Shown one piece after another: positions 8,786 to 16,923 of a stretch of 64,000 nucleotides of DNA. Position numbers and translations under genes: made by a program. Under the pieces are notes generated by a model, which had not been told where the DNA came from, did not search any database, and saw only the letters and a list, made by a program, of their open reading frames with translations. The DNA comes from Neisseria mucosa (lineage in GTDB: Bacteria > Pseudomonadota > Gammaproteobacteria > Burkholderiales > Neisseriaceae), in contig NZ_POWX01000004.1 in assembly GCF_003044445.1 (NCBI RefSeq), positions 1 to 64,000 on the forward strand, given 5' to 3'. How positions within the stretch are numbered: position 1 is the stretch's first letter; each line of letters starts with the position of its first letter.

Positions 8786-11257
8786 ATGAATCAAACCGCA
8801 CAACACATCGGCCACCTTACCGACCTCCTCAACCGCTACGCCTACGAATACTACACCCTCGACACGCCCAGCGTACCCGATGCCGAATACGACAAATTGT
8901 TCCGCGAACTCGAAGCGTTGGAACGAAACCATCCCGAGCTCAAACTGCCCGACAGCCCGACCCAGCGCGTCGGCGGCGAACCTTTGGTGGGATTTGACGA
9001 AGTACGCCACGAAGTGCCGATGCTGTCGCTGACCAACGCCTTCTCCCCGCAAGATGAAAACGGCGTGTTCGACCATGCCGAAATGTACGCTTTCGACCAA
9101 CGCGTGCGCGACGGCTTGGACGGCGGCAAACCCGAATACGTTATCGAACCCAAATTCGACGGCCTCGCCATCAGCCTGCTCTACCGCGACGGCGTATTGG
9201 TACAGGCGGCAACACGCGGCGACGGCACGACGGGCGAAGACGTTACCCAAAACGTCAAAACCGTCGCCAACATCCCCTTGCGGCTGCACGGTGAAAATAC
9301 GCCCGAACTCATCGAAGTGCGCGGCGAAGTGCTGATGCTCAAAGCCGATTTTGCCGCCCTCAATAAAAGACAAAACGAAAATGGGCAAAAACCCTTTGCC
9401 AATCCGCGCAACGCCGCCGCCGGCAGCCTGCGCCAACTCGATTCGCGCATCACCGCGCAACGCAAACTGCACTTTTTCCCCTACTCCGTCGCCCGTCAGC
9501 AAGGCGGTTTCGTCGCAGAAGAACACATCCAAGAACTCGCCTATTTCCAAGAACTCGGCTTCAGCCTGCCCTACGGCAATTTCGGATGTTTCAAAAATAT
9601 CGACGAAGTATTGGCATTTTACGAACAAATGCAGCAAAAACGTCCTTCCCTACCCTACGAAATCGACGGCATGGTGGTCAAAGTCAACAGTTTGGCGCAA
9701 CAGCGCGAACTCGGCTTCATCTCCCGTGCGCCGCGCTGGGCGATTGCCCACAAATTCCCCGCCGAAGAAGCCCTGACCGTCGTCGAAGCCATAGACGTAC
9801 AAATCGGGCGCACCGGCGCCGTTACCCCCGTTGCCCGCCTGCAACCCGTATTCGTCGGCGGCGTCACCGTCACCAACGCCACCCTGCACAATCAGGACGA
9901 AGTATCGCGTAAAGACGTGCGCGTCGGCGACACCGTCGTCGTGCGCCGTGCCGGAGACGTGATTCCCGAAGTCGTGCGCGTGATTTTCGAACGCCGCCCA
10001 ATGCAGAAAACCGCCGTTGCCGTTTCAGACGACCTCAAGCAGCAACAAGACGACCTGTTTGCCGAAACACCGTCCGCAAACCAAACCCAATCCGTTCCGC
10101 TCCACAAGCCCTACCGCCTGCCGACCCATTGCCCCATCTGCCGCAGCGAAATCGAACGCGAAGAAGGCGAAGCCGTCGCCCGATGCAGCGGCGGTATGCT
10201 TTGTCAGGCGCAACGCGCGCAAGGCTTAATCCACTTCGCCTCGCGCAAAGCCATGGACATCGACGGACTCGGTCAAAAACAAATCGAGCAGCTGGTTGCC
10301 CAAGACCTCGTCCGCCACTTCGCCGACCTCTACCGCCTCGACATTCCGACCTTGCAAAAGATGAAGGAAACGGCGGATAAAGGGTCGTCTGAAAACGAAA
10401 ACGGCGACGCAGAAACGGTTTCAGGCGACCTATCTGAATCCAACACCCAAAACGGCAAAAAACAACCGACCAAGTGGGCGGAAAATATCCTTGCAGGCAT
10501 AGAAGCCAGCAAAACACCCGAACTCGCCCGCTTCCTGTTCGCGCTCGGCATCCGCCACGTCGGCGAACGCACCGCAAAAACACTGGCGCAAGCATTCGGT
10601 TCGCTGGAACACGTCCGCCGCGCCCCCGAACCCATCCTCGCCTGCCTGCCCGACATCGGCACCGTCGTCGCCCACTCCATCGCCCACTTCTTCGCCCAAG
10701 ACGCGCAGCAGGCGATGATAGACGAGCTGCTCGCCGCAGGCGTTGCCCCGCAAACCCAAGCCGTTACCATCCCGCCCGCCCGCCACGCCGAGCCGCAACG
10801 CTGGATTGCCCGCCTGCCCGATTTCAAAATCAGCGAAAACAAAGCCCAAGCCTTATGGGAACTCGCCGGCAAAAGCATAGAAGGTCTGCAAACCGACAAA
10901 GCCCTCCCCGCCGACTGGCAAGCATGGCGCAGCGAAACACAAAACGCCGCCCTGCTCGAAAATCTGAAAACCTTCTTTGCCCAAACGTCGTCTGAAAACC
11001 AAGAAGCAATGGTTTCAGACGACCTCAACGAAGCCGTAGCAGGCAAAACCTTTGTGTTAACCGGCACCCTGCCTACCCTCAAACGAGACCAAGCCCAAGC
11101 CTTGATCGAAGCCGCAGGCGGCAAAGTTTCCGGCAGCGTGTCCAAAAAAACCGACTACGTCGTCGCCGGAGAAGCCGCAGGCAGCAAGCTGGAAAAAGCC
11201 AATGCCTTGGGTGTGGCGGTATTGAGTGAGGAAGAGCTTTTGGCGATGCTGGGCTGA
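8786..11257 (+). CDS. ligA: NAD-dependent DNA ligase LigA
   Basis: An 823-residue ligase that seals nicks in replication and repair with NAD as cofactor. The adenylated lysine is K123 in EPKFDG. The nucleotidyltransferase core and OB fold run to about residue 400; the zinc finger (CPIC and CSGGMLCQ, about 449-477), helix-hairpin-helix repeats and a C-terminal BRCT domain (AGKTFVLTGTLPTLKRD) follow. It is about 150 residues longer than typical LigA. The excess sits in linkers coded by uptake sequences: VSDDL with a Gln-rich stretch near 10022, GSSENENGD...VSGDL near 10383-10431, and TSSENQEAMVSDDL near 10986-11025. Confidence 0.97.
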   Translation: MNQTAQHIGHLTDLLNRYAYEYYTLDTPSVPDAEYDKLFRELEALERNHPELKLPDSPTQRVGGEPLVGFDEVRHEVPMLSLTNAFSPQDENGVFDHAEMYAFDQRVRDGLDGGKPEYVIEPKFDGLAISLLYRDGVLVQAATRGDGTTGEDVTQNVKTVANIPLRLHGENTPELIEVRGEVLMLKADFAALNKRQNENGQKPFANPRNAAAGSLRQLDSRITAQRKLHFFPYSVARQQGGFVAEEHIQELAYFQELGFSLPYGNFGCFKNIDEVLAFYEQMQQKRPSLPYEIDGMVVKVNSLAQQRELGFISRAPRWAIAHKFPAEEALTVVEAIDVQIGRTGAVTPVARLQPVFVGGVTVTNATLHNQDEVSRKDVRVGDTVVVRRAGDVIPEVVRVIFERRPMQKTAVAVSDDLKQQQDDLFAETPSANQTQSVPLHKPYRLPTHCPICRSEIEREEGEAVARCSGGMLCQAQRAQGLIHFASRKAMDIDGLGQKQIEQLVAQDLVRHFADLYRLDIPTLQKMKETADKGSSENENGDAETVSGDLSESNTQNGKKQPTKWAENILAGIEASKTPELARFLFALGIRHVGERTAKTLAQAFGSLEHVRRAPEPILACLPDIGTVVAHSIAHFFAQDAQQAMIDELLAAGVAPQTQAVTIPPARHAEPQRWIARLPDFKISENKAQALWELAGKSIEGLQTDKALPADWQAWRSETQNAALLENLKTFFAQTSSENQEAMVSDDLNEAVAGKTFVLTGTLPTLKRDQAQALIEAAGGKVSGSVSKKTDYVVAGEAAGSKLEKANALGVAVLSEEELLAMLG

Positions 11258-11360
11258 ATACCCGCCAAACATACCGCAGATTGAACTAGAAAATCCTCGC
11301 ATCGCAATTCCCCATACACAGAAATAACGGCATGGATATTGCTGATTCGAATTTATAAAA

Positions 11361-11392
11361 TAAGGTCGCCTGAAAATTTTCAGACGACCTTA
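11361..11392 (+). terminator. Paired uptake sequences after ligA
   Basis: Nearly continuous 16-base stem with no real loop; one half has a C for T change (AGGTCGCCTGAA). It also abuts the first possible start codon of the next gene. Confidence 0.6.
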
Positions 11393-11418
11393 TGAGTACA
11401 AAAAAAGGAAAAATAATC

Positions 11419-12684
11419 ATGACAAACCAAAGTAAGCCTGGCTGGTTATTATGGGTATTAGGCGTATTCGCTTTTTTATTTTTTGCTGTTGCCTTAGCAT
11501 TTTATTATTGGAAATTTAATATATCACCTATGTTTTGTAATTACTCCACATGGGAAGATTTCATTAATAATTCACATAAAAACTCCTTCATATTAGACAA
11601 TTTCCTAGCCAAGCTTTCTAATGATCCTGCCACATGGGGAACATTCGGCGACTATCTGGGCGGTACGCTGAACCCCATCATCAGCTTCCTAGCCCTTATC
11701 GGTCTGCTCTACACCATTCATCAACAAGCGCAGGAAATGCAAGCAACGCGCAAAGAGTTGAAACAGGCGGCAAAACAGCAACGCAAACAGGTAAAACAAC
11801 AAAGCCGCCAATCAGAGATTTTTAATCTGCAACAGTTTGAATCGACATTTTTTTCTTTGCTAGAGCACCATAATAAGGTTATTGAAAACCTTGTTGAATC
11901 AAAAATACCTGATCTAACAAATGTTACCATTGATGAAAAATTTAATATTGATAGTTATATAAAAGATAATATTCGCCAAAACCCCTCACTAAAACAATAT
12001 TTTATCATATTATTTCAAATACTTAAATTTATATCATTAAGTTTATCCAAAGATATAAAAGGAAAAACAGATAATAAGATCACTATAAATGATTTTTCTC
12101 ATGATAATGAACAATCAAGGGAAAAACTTAGTAATCTTTATATTAATCCACAAGAGAAAATATATAGCGACATACTTCGCTCCTTTATCCCTAATGATAT
12201 TTTTATATTACTTATTTTTAACTGCCTACATTTGAATCAGGAAGATAAAGGAATCGTTTCATCTATATTTTATAACTTTCAAGGCTTGATAAATAGATAT
12301 AACTTTTTAGAATATTTAAACTTACCCATACCTATAATTCATGATTATGGTGATATTATTCAAAATAATAATGATGTTATATGGGTTTTTAATGCAATAA
12401 ATCCCATTGGAAATCTTAAAAAATCTTTTGGGGATAATAATCTATTTTATGATATAAAAAAGCTCCAAGATATTAAATATATAGCTATTAAAATAATTAA
12501 TGATGGTATATCTATACTGAATCAAGAAATAGGTGAAATACCTGAACCAGCAAAAGACTATAACCGCGGAGCAGAGCAACTAAAAGCCGAATCAGAAAAA
12601 CAAAAAAAACTAATACAATTTAAAATTAAAAAGTTAGATAATATTAAAAAATTTTTGGAAAATAAAGAAAATAACTTATCTTAA
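11419..12684 (+). CDS. putAbiC-like membrane protein (possible phage defence)
   Basis: A 421-residue protein with an N-terminal membrane helix, then WGTFGDYLGGTLNPIISFLALIGLLYTIHQQAQEM, a second membrane segment running into a long coiled coil rich in Lys and Gln. This GDYLGGTLNP pattern is the hallmark of the putative phage abortive infection family (putAbiC, related to lactococcal AbiC). The rest is AT-rich and matches nothing I know in detail. Start at 11419 has AAAGGAAAA in front; an ATG at 11392 is possible. Codon use changes sharply at about base 11870. A defence role is inferred from the family only. Confidence 0.7.
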   Translation: MTNQSKPGWLLWVLGVFAFLFFAVALAFYYWKFNISPMFCNYSTWEDFINNSHKNSFILDNFLAKLSNDPATWGTFGDYLGGTLNPIISFLALIGLLYTIHQQAQEMQATRKELKQAAKQQRKQVKQQSRQSEIFNLQQFESTFFSLLEHHNKVIENLVESKIPDLTNVTIDEKFNIDSYIKDNIRQNPSLKQYFIILFQILKFISLSLSKDIKGKTDNKITINDFSHDNEQSREKLSNLYINPQEKIYSDILRSFIPNDIFILLIFNCLHLNQEDKGIVSSIFYNFQGLINRYNFLEYLNLPIPIIHDYGDIIQNNNDVIWVFNAINPIGNLKKSFGDNNLFYDIKKLQDIKYIAIKIINDGISILNQEIGEIPEPAKDYNRGAEQLKAESEKQKKLIQFKIKKLDNIKKFLENKENNLS

Positions 12685-12703
12685 TTTTCAGATTATTCTC
12701 AAT

Positions 12704-12737
12704 ATAAGGTCGTCTGAAAATTTCCAGATGACCTTTA
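12704..12737 (+). terminator. Imperfect paired uptake sequences after the putAbiC-like gene
   Basis: AAGGTCGTCTGAAAATT pairs with a decayed copy (CCAGATGACCTT), leaving a 14-16 base stem with two mismatches, 20 bases after the stop codon. Confidence 0.6.
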
Positions 12738-12845
12738 TTCCATTATCTATAATAAACAAATCACGCTATTTAATGCCATTATGAACTGATACCGACCGCA
12801 CCACTCTTATCAACATCCCCATATTTACCCACAACGGTCAATGTC

Positions 12846-13308
12846 ATGCTGACTTATACCCGCAGCGTCCGGTTGGATACGTCGCTCGCACCGATATTCC
12901 GCTACTGCACTTCCCGACACTGATTTGCCTGTCAGTTTCCGTTTGACGTGCAATGGCTGTCGGAAAAGGAATACTGGGCGCGTGGAGATATTTTGGATTT
13001 CAAATACAGAGTTTGCGGGATTTGGTTGCGGCATCGTGCCGAAATCATTTCGCTTGAGCCGAACCAATCGTTTACCGACCTGATGTTGAACGGGATTTAC
13101 CGCTCTTTCCGCCATACGCATGAATTCAATTTTTTCCGGAGGGCGTACCTGCGTGACGGATACGGTGGAATTTACTTTCGAGCTAGGAAAAATGATTGAC
13201 CGGCTAATCGGATTACCGGCCTTGCGTCGGACATTTAAAAAACGCCACCGTTTATTGAAAGAATGGGCTGCCCAATGGGCTGATTATGCTGAAGATGCTA
13301 CAAGTTAA
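12846..13308 (+). pseudogene. Broken SRPBCC (polyketide cyclase-like) gene
   Basis: Reading from the ATG at 12846 gives an SRPBCC-type start (VRLDTSLAPIFRYCTSR), then an in-frame TGA at 12921-12923, then more of the same protein (FPFDVQWLSEKEYWARGDILDFKYRVCGIW). A second lesion in a run of six Ts near 13126-13131 shifts the frame; the C-terminal part continues as GGRTCVTDTVEFTFELGKMIDRLIG, the usual last strand and helix of the fold. Two lesions in one short gene point to a true pseudogene and not a single read error. Function of the ancestor is unknown. Confidence 0.75.
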
Positions 13309-13317
13309 AGGCATGGA

Positions 13318-13349
13318 AAAAGTCGTCTGAAATTTTTTCAGACGACCTT
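13318..13349. terminator. Paired uptake sequences, convergent with fnr
   Basis: AAAGTCGTCTGAAA and TTTCAGACGACCTT form a 13-14 base stem with a very short loop, 31 bases beyond the fnr stop on the minus strand. Confidence 0.65.
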
Positions 13350-13380
13350 GAGTTCTGTTTAAAAATAGTCTCGGTATCAA

Positions 13381-14115
13381 TCAGATGGCGTGCGAACAAC
13401 CGGATACCATTTTTTTGAGGGTTTGCGAGTCGAGGATTTTGATGTGTTTGTGTTCGACCGAAATCAAACCTTCATGATGGAACTTGGACAGCGTACGGCT
13501 GACGGTTTCCAGTTTCAGCCCTAAATAGCTGCCGATTTCTTCGCGTGACATCCGCAGAATGAAATCGTTGGCGGCAAATCCGCGCGAGTAAAGGCGTTGG
13601 GATAAGTTAAGCAAAAACGCCGCCAGACGTTCTTCGGCACGCATATTACCCAAAAGCAGCATCACACCTTGGTCGCGAACGATTTCTCGGCTCATTAATC
13701 TGAAAAAATGGCTTCTCAGGCTGGGGATGTTGTGTCCCAACTCTTCGATGTGGCTAAAGGGCAGCTCACACACCTCGCTGTCTTCCAAAGCCACCGCGTC
13801 GCAGCTGTGGACATGGGAGCAAATGCCGTCCATGCCGATGAGTTCGCCGGACATAAAAAAACCGGTAACCTGATCGCGGCCGTCCTGACTGGCAACCGTG
13901 GTTTTGAAAAAACCGGCACGGATGGCAAACAGCGACGCGAAAGGCTCACCGGTGCGGAACAGATATTCCCCCTTCTTCAAGCGGCGGCTCTGGCGGATGA
14001 CCGCGTCCAATTGGGCAAACTCATTCGGCAGCAGCCCGACGGGCAGGCAGAGTTCACGCAGCGAACAGGAAGAACACAGGGTTTTCATCTGATGCATAGC
14101 ATTGTGTGTGGTCAT
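13381..14115 (-). CDS. fnr: FNR oxygen-sensing transcription regulator
   Basis: A 244-residue CRP/FNR regulator. The iron-sulphur ligands are present: C14, C17 and C23 (KTLCSSCSLRELC) and C116 (DSEVCELPF), the pattern of a [4Fe-4S] cluster that dimerises the protein only without oxygen. A cyclic-nucleotide-like beta roll, the long dimer helix and the HTH with MSREEIGSYLGLKLETVSRTLSKF follow; the E..SR residues fit recognition of TTGAT half sites. It governs anaerobic respiration in Neisseria. It is divergent from hemN, with an FNR box between them. Confidence 0.96.
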   Translation of the reverse strand: MTTHNAMHQMKTLCSSCSLRELCLPVGLLPNEFAQLDAVIRQSRRLKKGEYLFRTGEPFASLFAIRAGFFKTTVASQDGRDQVTGFFMSGELIGMDGICSHVHSCDAVALEDSEVCELPFSHIEELGHNIPSLRSHFFRLMSREIVRDQGVMLLLGNMRAEERLAAFLLNLSQRLYSRGFAANDFILRMSREEIGSYLGLKLETVSRTLSKFHHEGLISVEHKHIKILDSQTLKKMVSGCSHAI

Positions 14116-14165
14116 AAAACACCCTTAAAATTAAGGTTTTTATCCGGTCTCGATTGAGTAAGTTG

Positions 14166-14179
14166 TTGACACATATCAA
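14166..14179. promoter_or_regulatory. FNR box between fnr and hemN
   Basis: TTGAC-ACAT-ATCAA matches the TTGAT-N4-ATCAA consensus at nine of ten specified bases. It lies 82 bases before hemN and 51 bases before fnr, so it could activate hemN and feed back on fnr. No exact -10 element was settled for either gene. Confidence 0.7.
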
Positions 14180-14260
14180 GACAGGTTTATCATACTGTGG
14201 CATTCTACCAAACTATCTGAAGATTGACTAACATCATTACTCTAAAACTACGCACACGCC

Positions 14261-15682
14261 ATGAAAGTAATACCAATACAAAATAATCACAATAGAAACA
14301 ATGACAAGCCTGAGTTTGACCGCGAACTCATCTCTACTCTTCCTTCTAGTGGTCCGCGCTATACCTCCTACCCCACAGCCGACCGTTTTCATGACGGATT
14401 TCGCGAAGCCGAATATATCAATGCCTTGAATCAGCGCAGTATGGGGGCTTTGAACAAGCCCCTTTCGCTTTATATCCACATCCCCTTCTGCAATACTATT
14501 TGCTACTACTGCGGCTGCAATAAAATCATCACCAAAGATAAAAGCCGCGCCGATGCCTATATCGAATACCTCGAAAAAGAAATGGAATTGCTCGCCCCGC
14601 ATCTGGGCGGACGGCATCAGCTCGCGCAACTGCACTTCGGCGGCGGTACGCCGACCTTTTTGAGCGACGACCAAATCGAACGCGTATTCCGCATGATACG
14701 CAAACATTTCCAACTGATACCCGGCGGCGAATACTCCATCGAAATCGACCCGCGCAAAGTCAGTCGCGAAACTGTCCTCATGCTCGGCAAGCTCGGCTTC
14801 AACCGCATGAGCGTCGGCATTCAGGACTTTGATCCCAAAGTGCAGGAAGCGGTCAACCGCATCCAAAGCTACGATGAAACCAAAGAAGTCATCGATGCTG
14901 CCCGCGAAGCAGGGTTCAAATCCGTCAGCGTTGATTTGATTTACGGTCTGCCGCACCAAACCGCCGAAAGCATCAAAACCACCATTGATACGGTATTGTC
15001 GCTCGATCCCGACCGCCTTGCCCTTTATCACTATGCCCACCTGCCGCATATCTTCAAGCCGCAACGCCGTATCGATACCGAAGCCGTTCCCGGCAGCGAA
15101 GAAAAACTCGATATGCTGCAATATTGCGTCCAAACCCTGACCGAGCGCGGCTACGTTTTCATCGGCATGGACCATTTCGCCAAACCCGATGACGAACTCT
15201 CCATCGCCCTCAAAGAAGGCTTCCTCCAGCGCAACTTTCAAGGTTACTCGACTTACGCAGACTGCGATTTGGTCGCCATCGGCGTATCTTCCATCGGTAA
15301 AATCGGCAGTACCTACTCCCAAAACGAACGCGACATTGACGCTTACTATGCCGCACTCGATGCAGGACACCTGCCCATCATGCGCGGCTACCAGCTCAAT
15401 CAGGACGACCTTTTGCGCCGCAACATCATTCAAGACTTGATGTGCCGCTTCGCCTTGGATTACCAAATCTACGAAAGCGTGTTCGGTATTCCGTTCAACC
15501 TCTATTTCAAAGACGAACTTGCCGACTTGGAACAACTCGCCTCCCTCGGACTCGTCCGCTTGAAACAGCACGGACTGACCGTTACCCCCAAAGGCCGTTT
15601 CCTGATACGAAACATCGCCATGGTCTTTGACTACCATCTGCGCCACAAGGAAACCAAAGCCCAATATTCGCAAACGGTGTAA
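14261..15682 (+). CDS. hemN: Oxygen-independent coproporphyrinogen III oxidase HemN
   Basis: A 473-residue radical SAM enzyme converting coproporphyrinogen III to protoporphyrinogen IX without oxygen. The cluster motif is CNTICYYC (C77, C81, C84), preceded by YIHIPF and followed by GGGTPTF, EIDPR and SVGIQDF, all typical. GPRYTSYPTADRF near the start marks true HemN and not the HemW look-alikes. The position opposite fnr, with an FNR box between them, supports anaerobic induction. Confidence 0.96.
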   Translation: MKVIPIQNNHNRNNDKPEFDRELISTLPSSGPRYTSYPTADRFHDGFREAEYINALNQRSMGALNKPLSLYIHIPFCNTICYYCGCNKIITKDKSRADAYIEYLEKEMELLAPHLGGRHQLAQLHFGGGTPTFLSDDQIERVFRMIRKHFQLIPGGEYSIEIDPRKVSRETVLMLGKLGFNRMSVGIQDFDPKVQEAVNRIQSYDETKEVIDAAREAGFKSVSVDLIYGLPHQTAESIKTTIDTVLSLDPDRLALYHYAHLPHIFKPQRRIDTEAVPGSEEKLDMLQYCVQTLTERGYVFIGMDHFAKPDDELSIALKEGFLQRNFQGYSTYADCDLVAIGVSSIGKIGSTYSQNERDIDAYYAALDAGHLPIMRGYQLNQDDLLRRNIIQDLMCRFALDYQIYESVFGIPFNLYFKDELADLEQLASLGLVRLKQHGLTVTPKGRFLIRNIAMVFDYHLRHKETKAQYSQTV

Positions 15683-15691
15683 ATACGAATA

Positions 15692-15727
15692 GCAAAGGTC
15701 GTCTGAAAATTTTCAGATGACCTTTGC
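15692..15727 (+). terminator. Paired uptake sequences after hemN
   Basis: An 18-base stem (15692-15709 with 15710-15727) with one mismatch and no spare loop, ten bases after the stop. Confidence 0.7.
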
Positions 15728-15756
15728 CTTTTGTTTCATTTTGTTAAGAAACGCTA

Positions 15757-15957
15757 ATGAACGAACAAACCAAACAGGCGGCTCAGACCATAGGTCGTCT
15801 GAAACGGAAAGCCAGCGATGAAGAAAGGCTGCAAGGCTGGCGCGAAACCTGCGCCGAACAAGGGTTAAGCGGTGAATTTATCCTGACCGCGAAGCTCAAC
15901 GGCGCGGCTTATACTGAGGAAGAAGCCCGCATGGTGGCGGAGCTTTTCGGCAAATAA
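15757..15957 (+). CDS. Small hypothetical protein
   Basis: A 66-residue charged protein, probably cytoplasmic, with no signal peptide or membrane helix. An in-frame uptake sequence encodes GRLKR at residues 13-17. The C-terminal half (GEFILTAKLNGAAYTEEEARMVAELFGK) looks like a compact helical unit. No ribosome binding site is obvious (GTTAAGAAACGCTA before the ATG). I do not recognise the family. Codon use resembles the neighbours, which argues for a real gene. Confidence 0.5.
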   Translation: MNEQTKQAAQTIGRLKRKASDEERLQGWRETCAEQGLSGEFILTAKLNGAAYTEEEARMVAELFGK

Positions 15958-15999
15958 ACTGACAATTTATTATTTAAAAATTACAAATCATATCAAAAC

Positions 16000-16028
16000 T
16001 TGACAAAGTTACCGATTTTGATTATAGT
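16000..16028 (+). promoter_or_regulatory. Strong sigma-70 promoter of metNI
   Basis: TTGACA (16000-16005) and TATAGT (16023-16028) are separated by 17 bases. This is a near-consensus promoter and predicts a transcript start near 16035, which gives a 150-base leader before metN. Confidence 0.85.
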
Positions 16029-16042
16029 CGTATCTGAGTTAA

Positions 16043-16086
16043 CATTGCCGATTTGACACAGCTTGCGGGCATTAACAGCTAAAGCG
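16043..16086 (+). promoter_or_regulatory. Candidate SAM-II-type riboswitch aptamer before metN
   Basis: The leader contains, in order, a short stem strand (ATTGCC, 16044-16049), GATTTG (16050-16055), GCTTGC (16061-16066), the return strand (GGCAT, 16068-16072) and GCTAAA (16078-16083). The same blocks in the same order mark SAM-II aptamers as I remember them. The linker before GCTAAA is shorter than usual. CGGGC at 16066-16070 can instead pair with GCCCG at 16130-16134 in the terminator downstream. Methionine import is a sensible target. Not verified with a covariance model. Confidence 0.45.
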
Positions 16087-16127
16087 TATTTTCATTTTCT
16101 GCTGTTTTTATTCCTTTCTTTATATCC

Positions 16128-16162
16128 AAGCCCGTTGTGTACAGCATCGGGCTTCTTTTTTT
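16128..16162 (+). terminator. Leader terminator upstream of metN
   Basis: Stem AAGCCCG / CGGGCTT (16128-16134 with 16148-16154), a 13-base loop and seven Ts at 16156-16162. It lies inside the metN leader, 22 bases before the start codon, so it should act as an attenuator. Confidence 0.75.
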
Positions 16163-16184
16163 CCGGAAGTATCAGGAAGTATTT

Positions 16185-16922
16185 ATGATTATTTTGGACA
16201 ACGTTTCCAAACATTACCAAACGCGCGACAAAACCCGTTTTGCCGCCGTCGAGCCGACCAGCCTCGAAATCCAAGACGGCGAAATCTTCGGTCTGATGGG
16301 CTATTCCGGCGCGGGCAAATCCACCCTGCTGCGCCTGATTAACCTGTTGGAACGTCCCGACAGCGGCAAGGTCAATGTGTGCGGACAAGAGCTGACCGCC
16401 CTTGATGCCGCCGCATTGCGTCAGGCGCGGCAGAATATCGGCATGGTGTTTCAACAGTTCAATCTTTTGAGCAACCGTACCGTTGCCGACAATGTTGCCT
16501 TTCCTTTGGAAATTGCCGGATGGTCGTCTGAAAAAATCAAAGAACGTGTTAAAGAATGTCTTGAAATCGTCGGTCTGACCGAACGCGCCGACCACTACCC
16601 CGCCCAGCTTTCCGGCGGACAAAAACAGCGTGTCGGCATCGCCCGCGCGCTCGCATCCAAGCCCCAAGTCATCCTCGCTGACGAACCCACTTCCGCCCTC
16701 GACCCCGCCACCACGCGCAGCGTCTTGGAATGTTTGGAAGACATCAACAAACGCTTCAACGTTACCATCGTCATCGTAACCCACGAAATGAGCGTCATCC
16801 GCCGCCTGTGCGACCGCGCCGCTCTTTTGGATAAAGGAAAAGTGGTGGAAATCATCGAAGTACGCGGCAACCAAATCCACGCCCAATCCGAAATCGGGCG
16901 CGAGCTGATTCGGGAGGACTGA
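16185..16922 (+). CDS. metN: Methionine ABC transporter ATP-binding protein MetN
   Basis: A 245-residue ATPase that drives methionine uptake with MetI. Walker A is GYSGAGKS (39-46), followed by the Q-loop, LSGGQKQR signature, VILADEPTSAL (Walker B) and the H-loop in VTHEM. The protein ends soon after the ATPase core and so lacks the C-terminal regulatory domain that lets E. coli MetN sense methionine; the N. meningitidis protein is also known to lack it. Start: AGGAAG precedes the ATG at 16185; the earlier ATG at 16137 lies inside the leader terminator. It is directly followed by metI. Confidence 0.93.
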   Translation: MIILDNVSKHYQTRDKTRFAAVEPTSLEIQDGEIFGLMGYSGAGKSTLLRLINLLERPDSGKVNVCGQELTALDAAALRQARQNIGMVFQQFNLLSNRTVADNVAFPLEIAGWSSEKIKERVKECLEIVGLTERADHYPAQLSGGQKQRVGIARALASKPQVILADEPTSALDPATTRSVLECLEDINKRFNVTIVIVTHEMSVIRRLCDRAALLDKGKVVEIIEVRGNQIHAQSEIGRELIRED

Positions 16923-16923
16923 T

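Noticed and set aside
11392..11418. Start of the putAbiC-like protein at 11392
   Set aside because: The codon abuts the terminator stem, while AAAGGAAAA sits before the ATG at 11419; kept only as an alternative.
13120..13137. Run of six Ts in the SRPBCC pseudogene as a phase-variable switch
   Set aside because: The run is too short for slipped-strand switching, and the second lesion (TGA at 12921) would remain.
14237..15673. A 478-codon open frame antisense to hemN
   Set aside because: Shadow of a real gene: it covers HemN codon for codon, has no family motif, and GC-rich Neisseria genes often leave long antisense frames.
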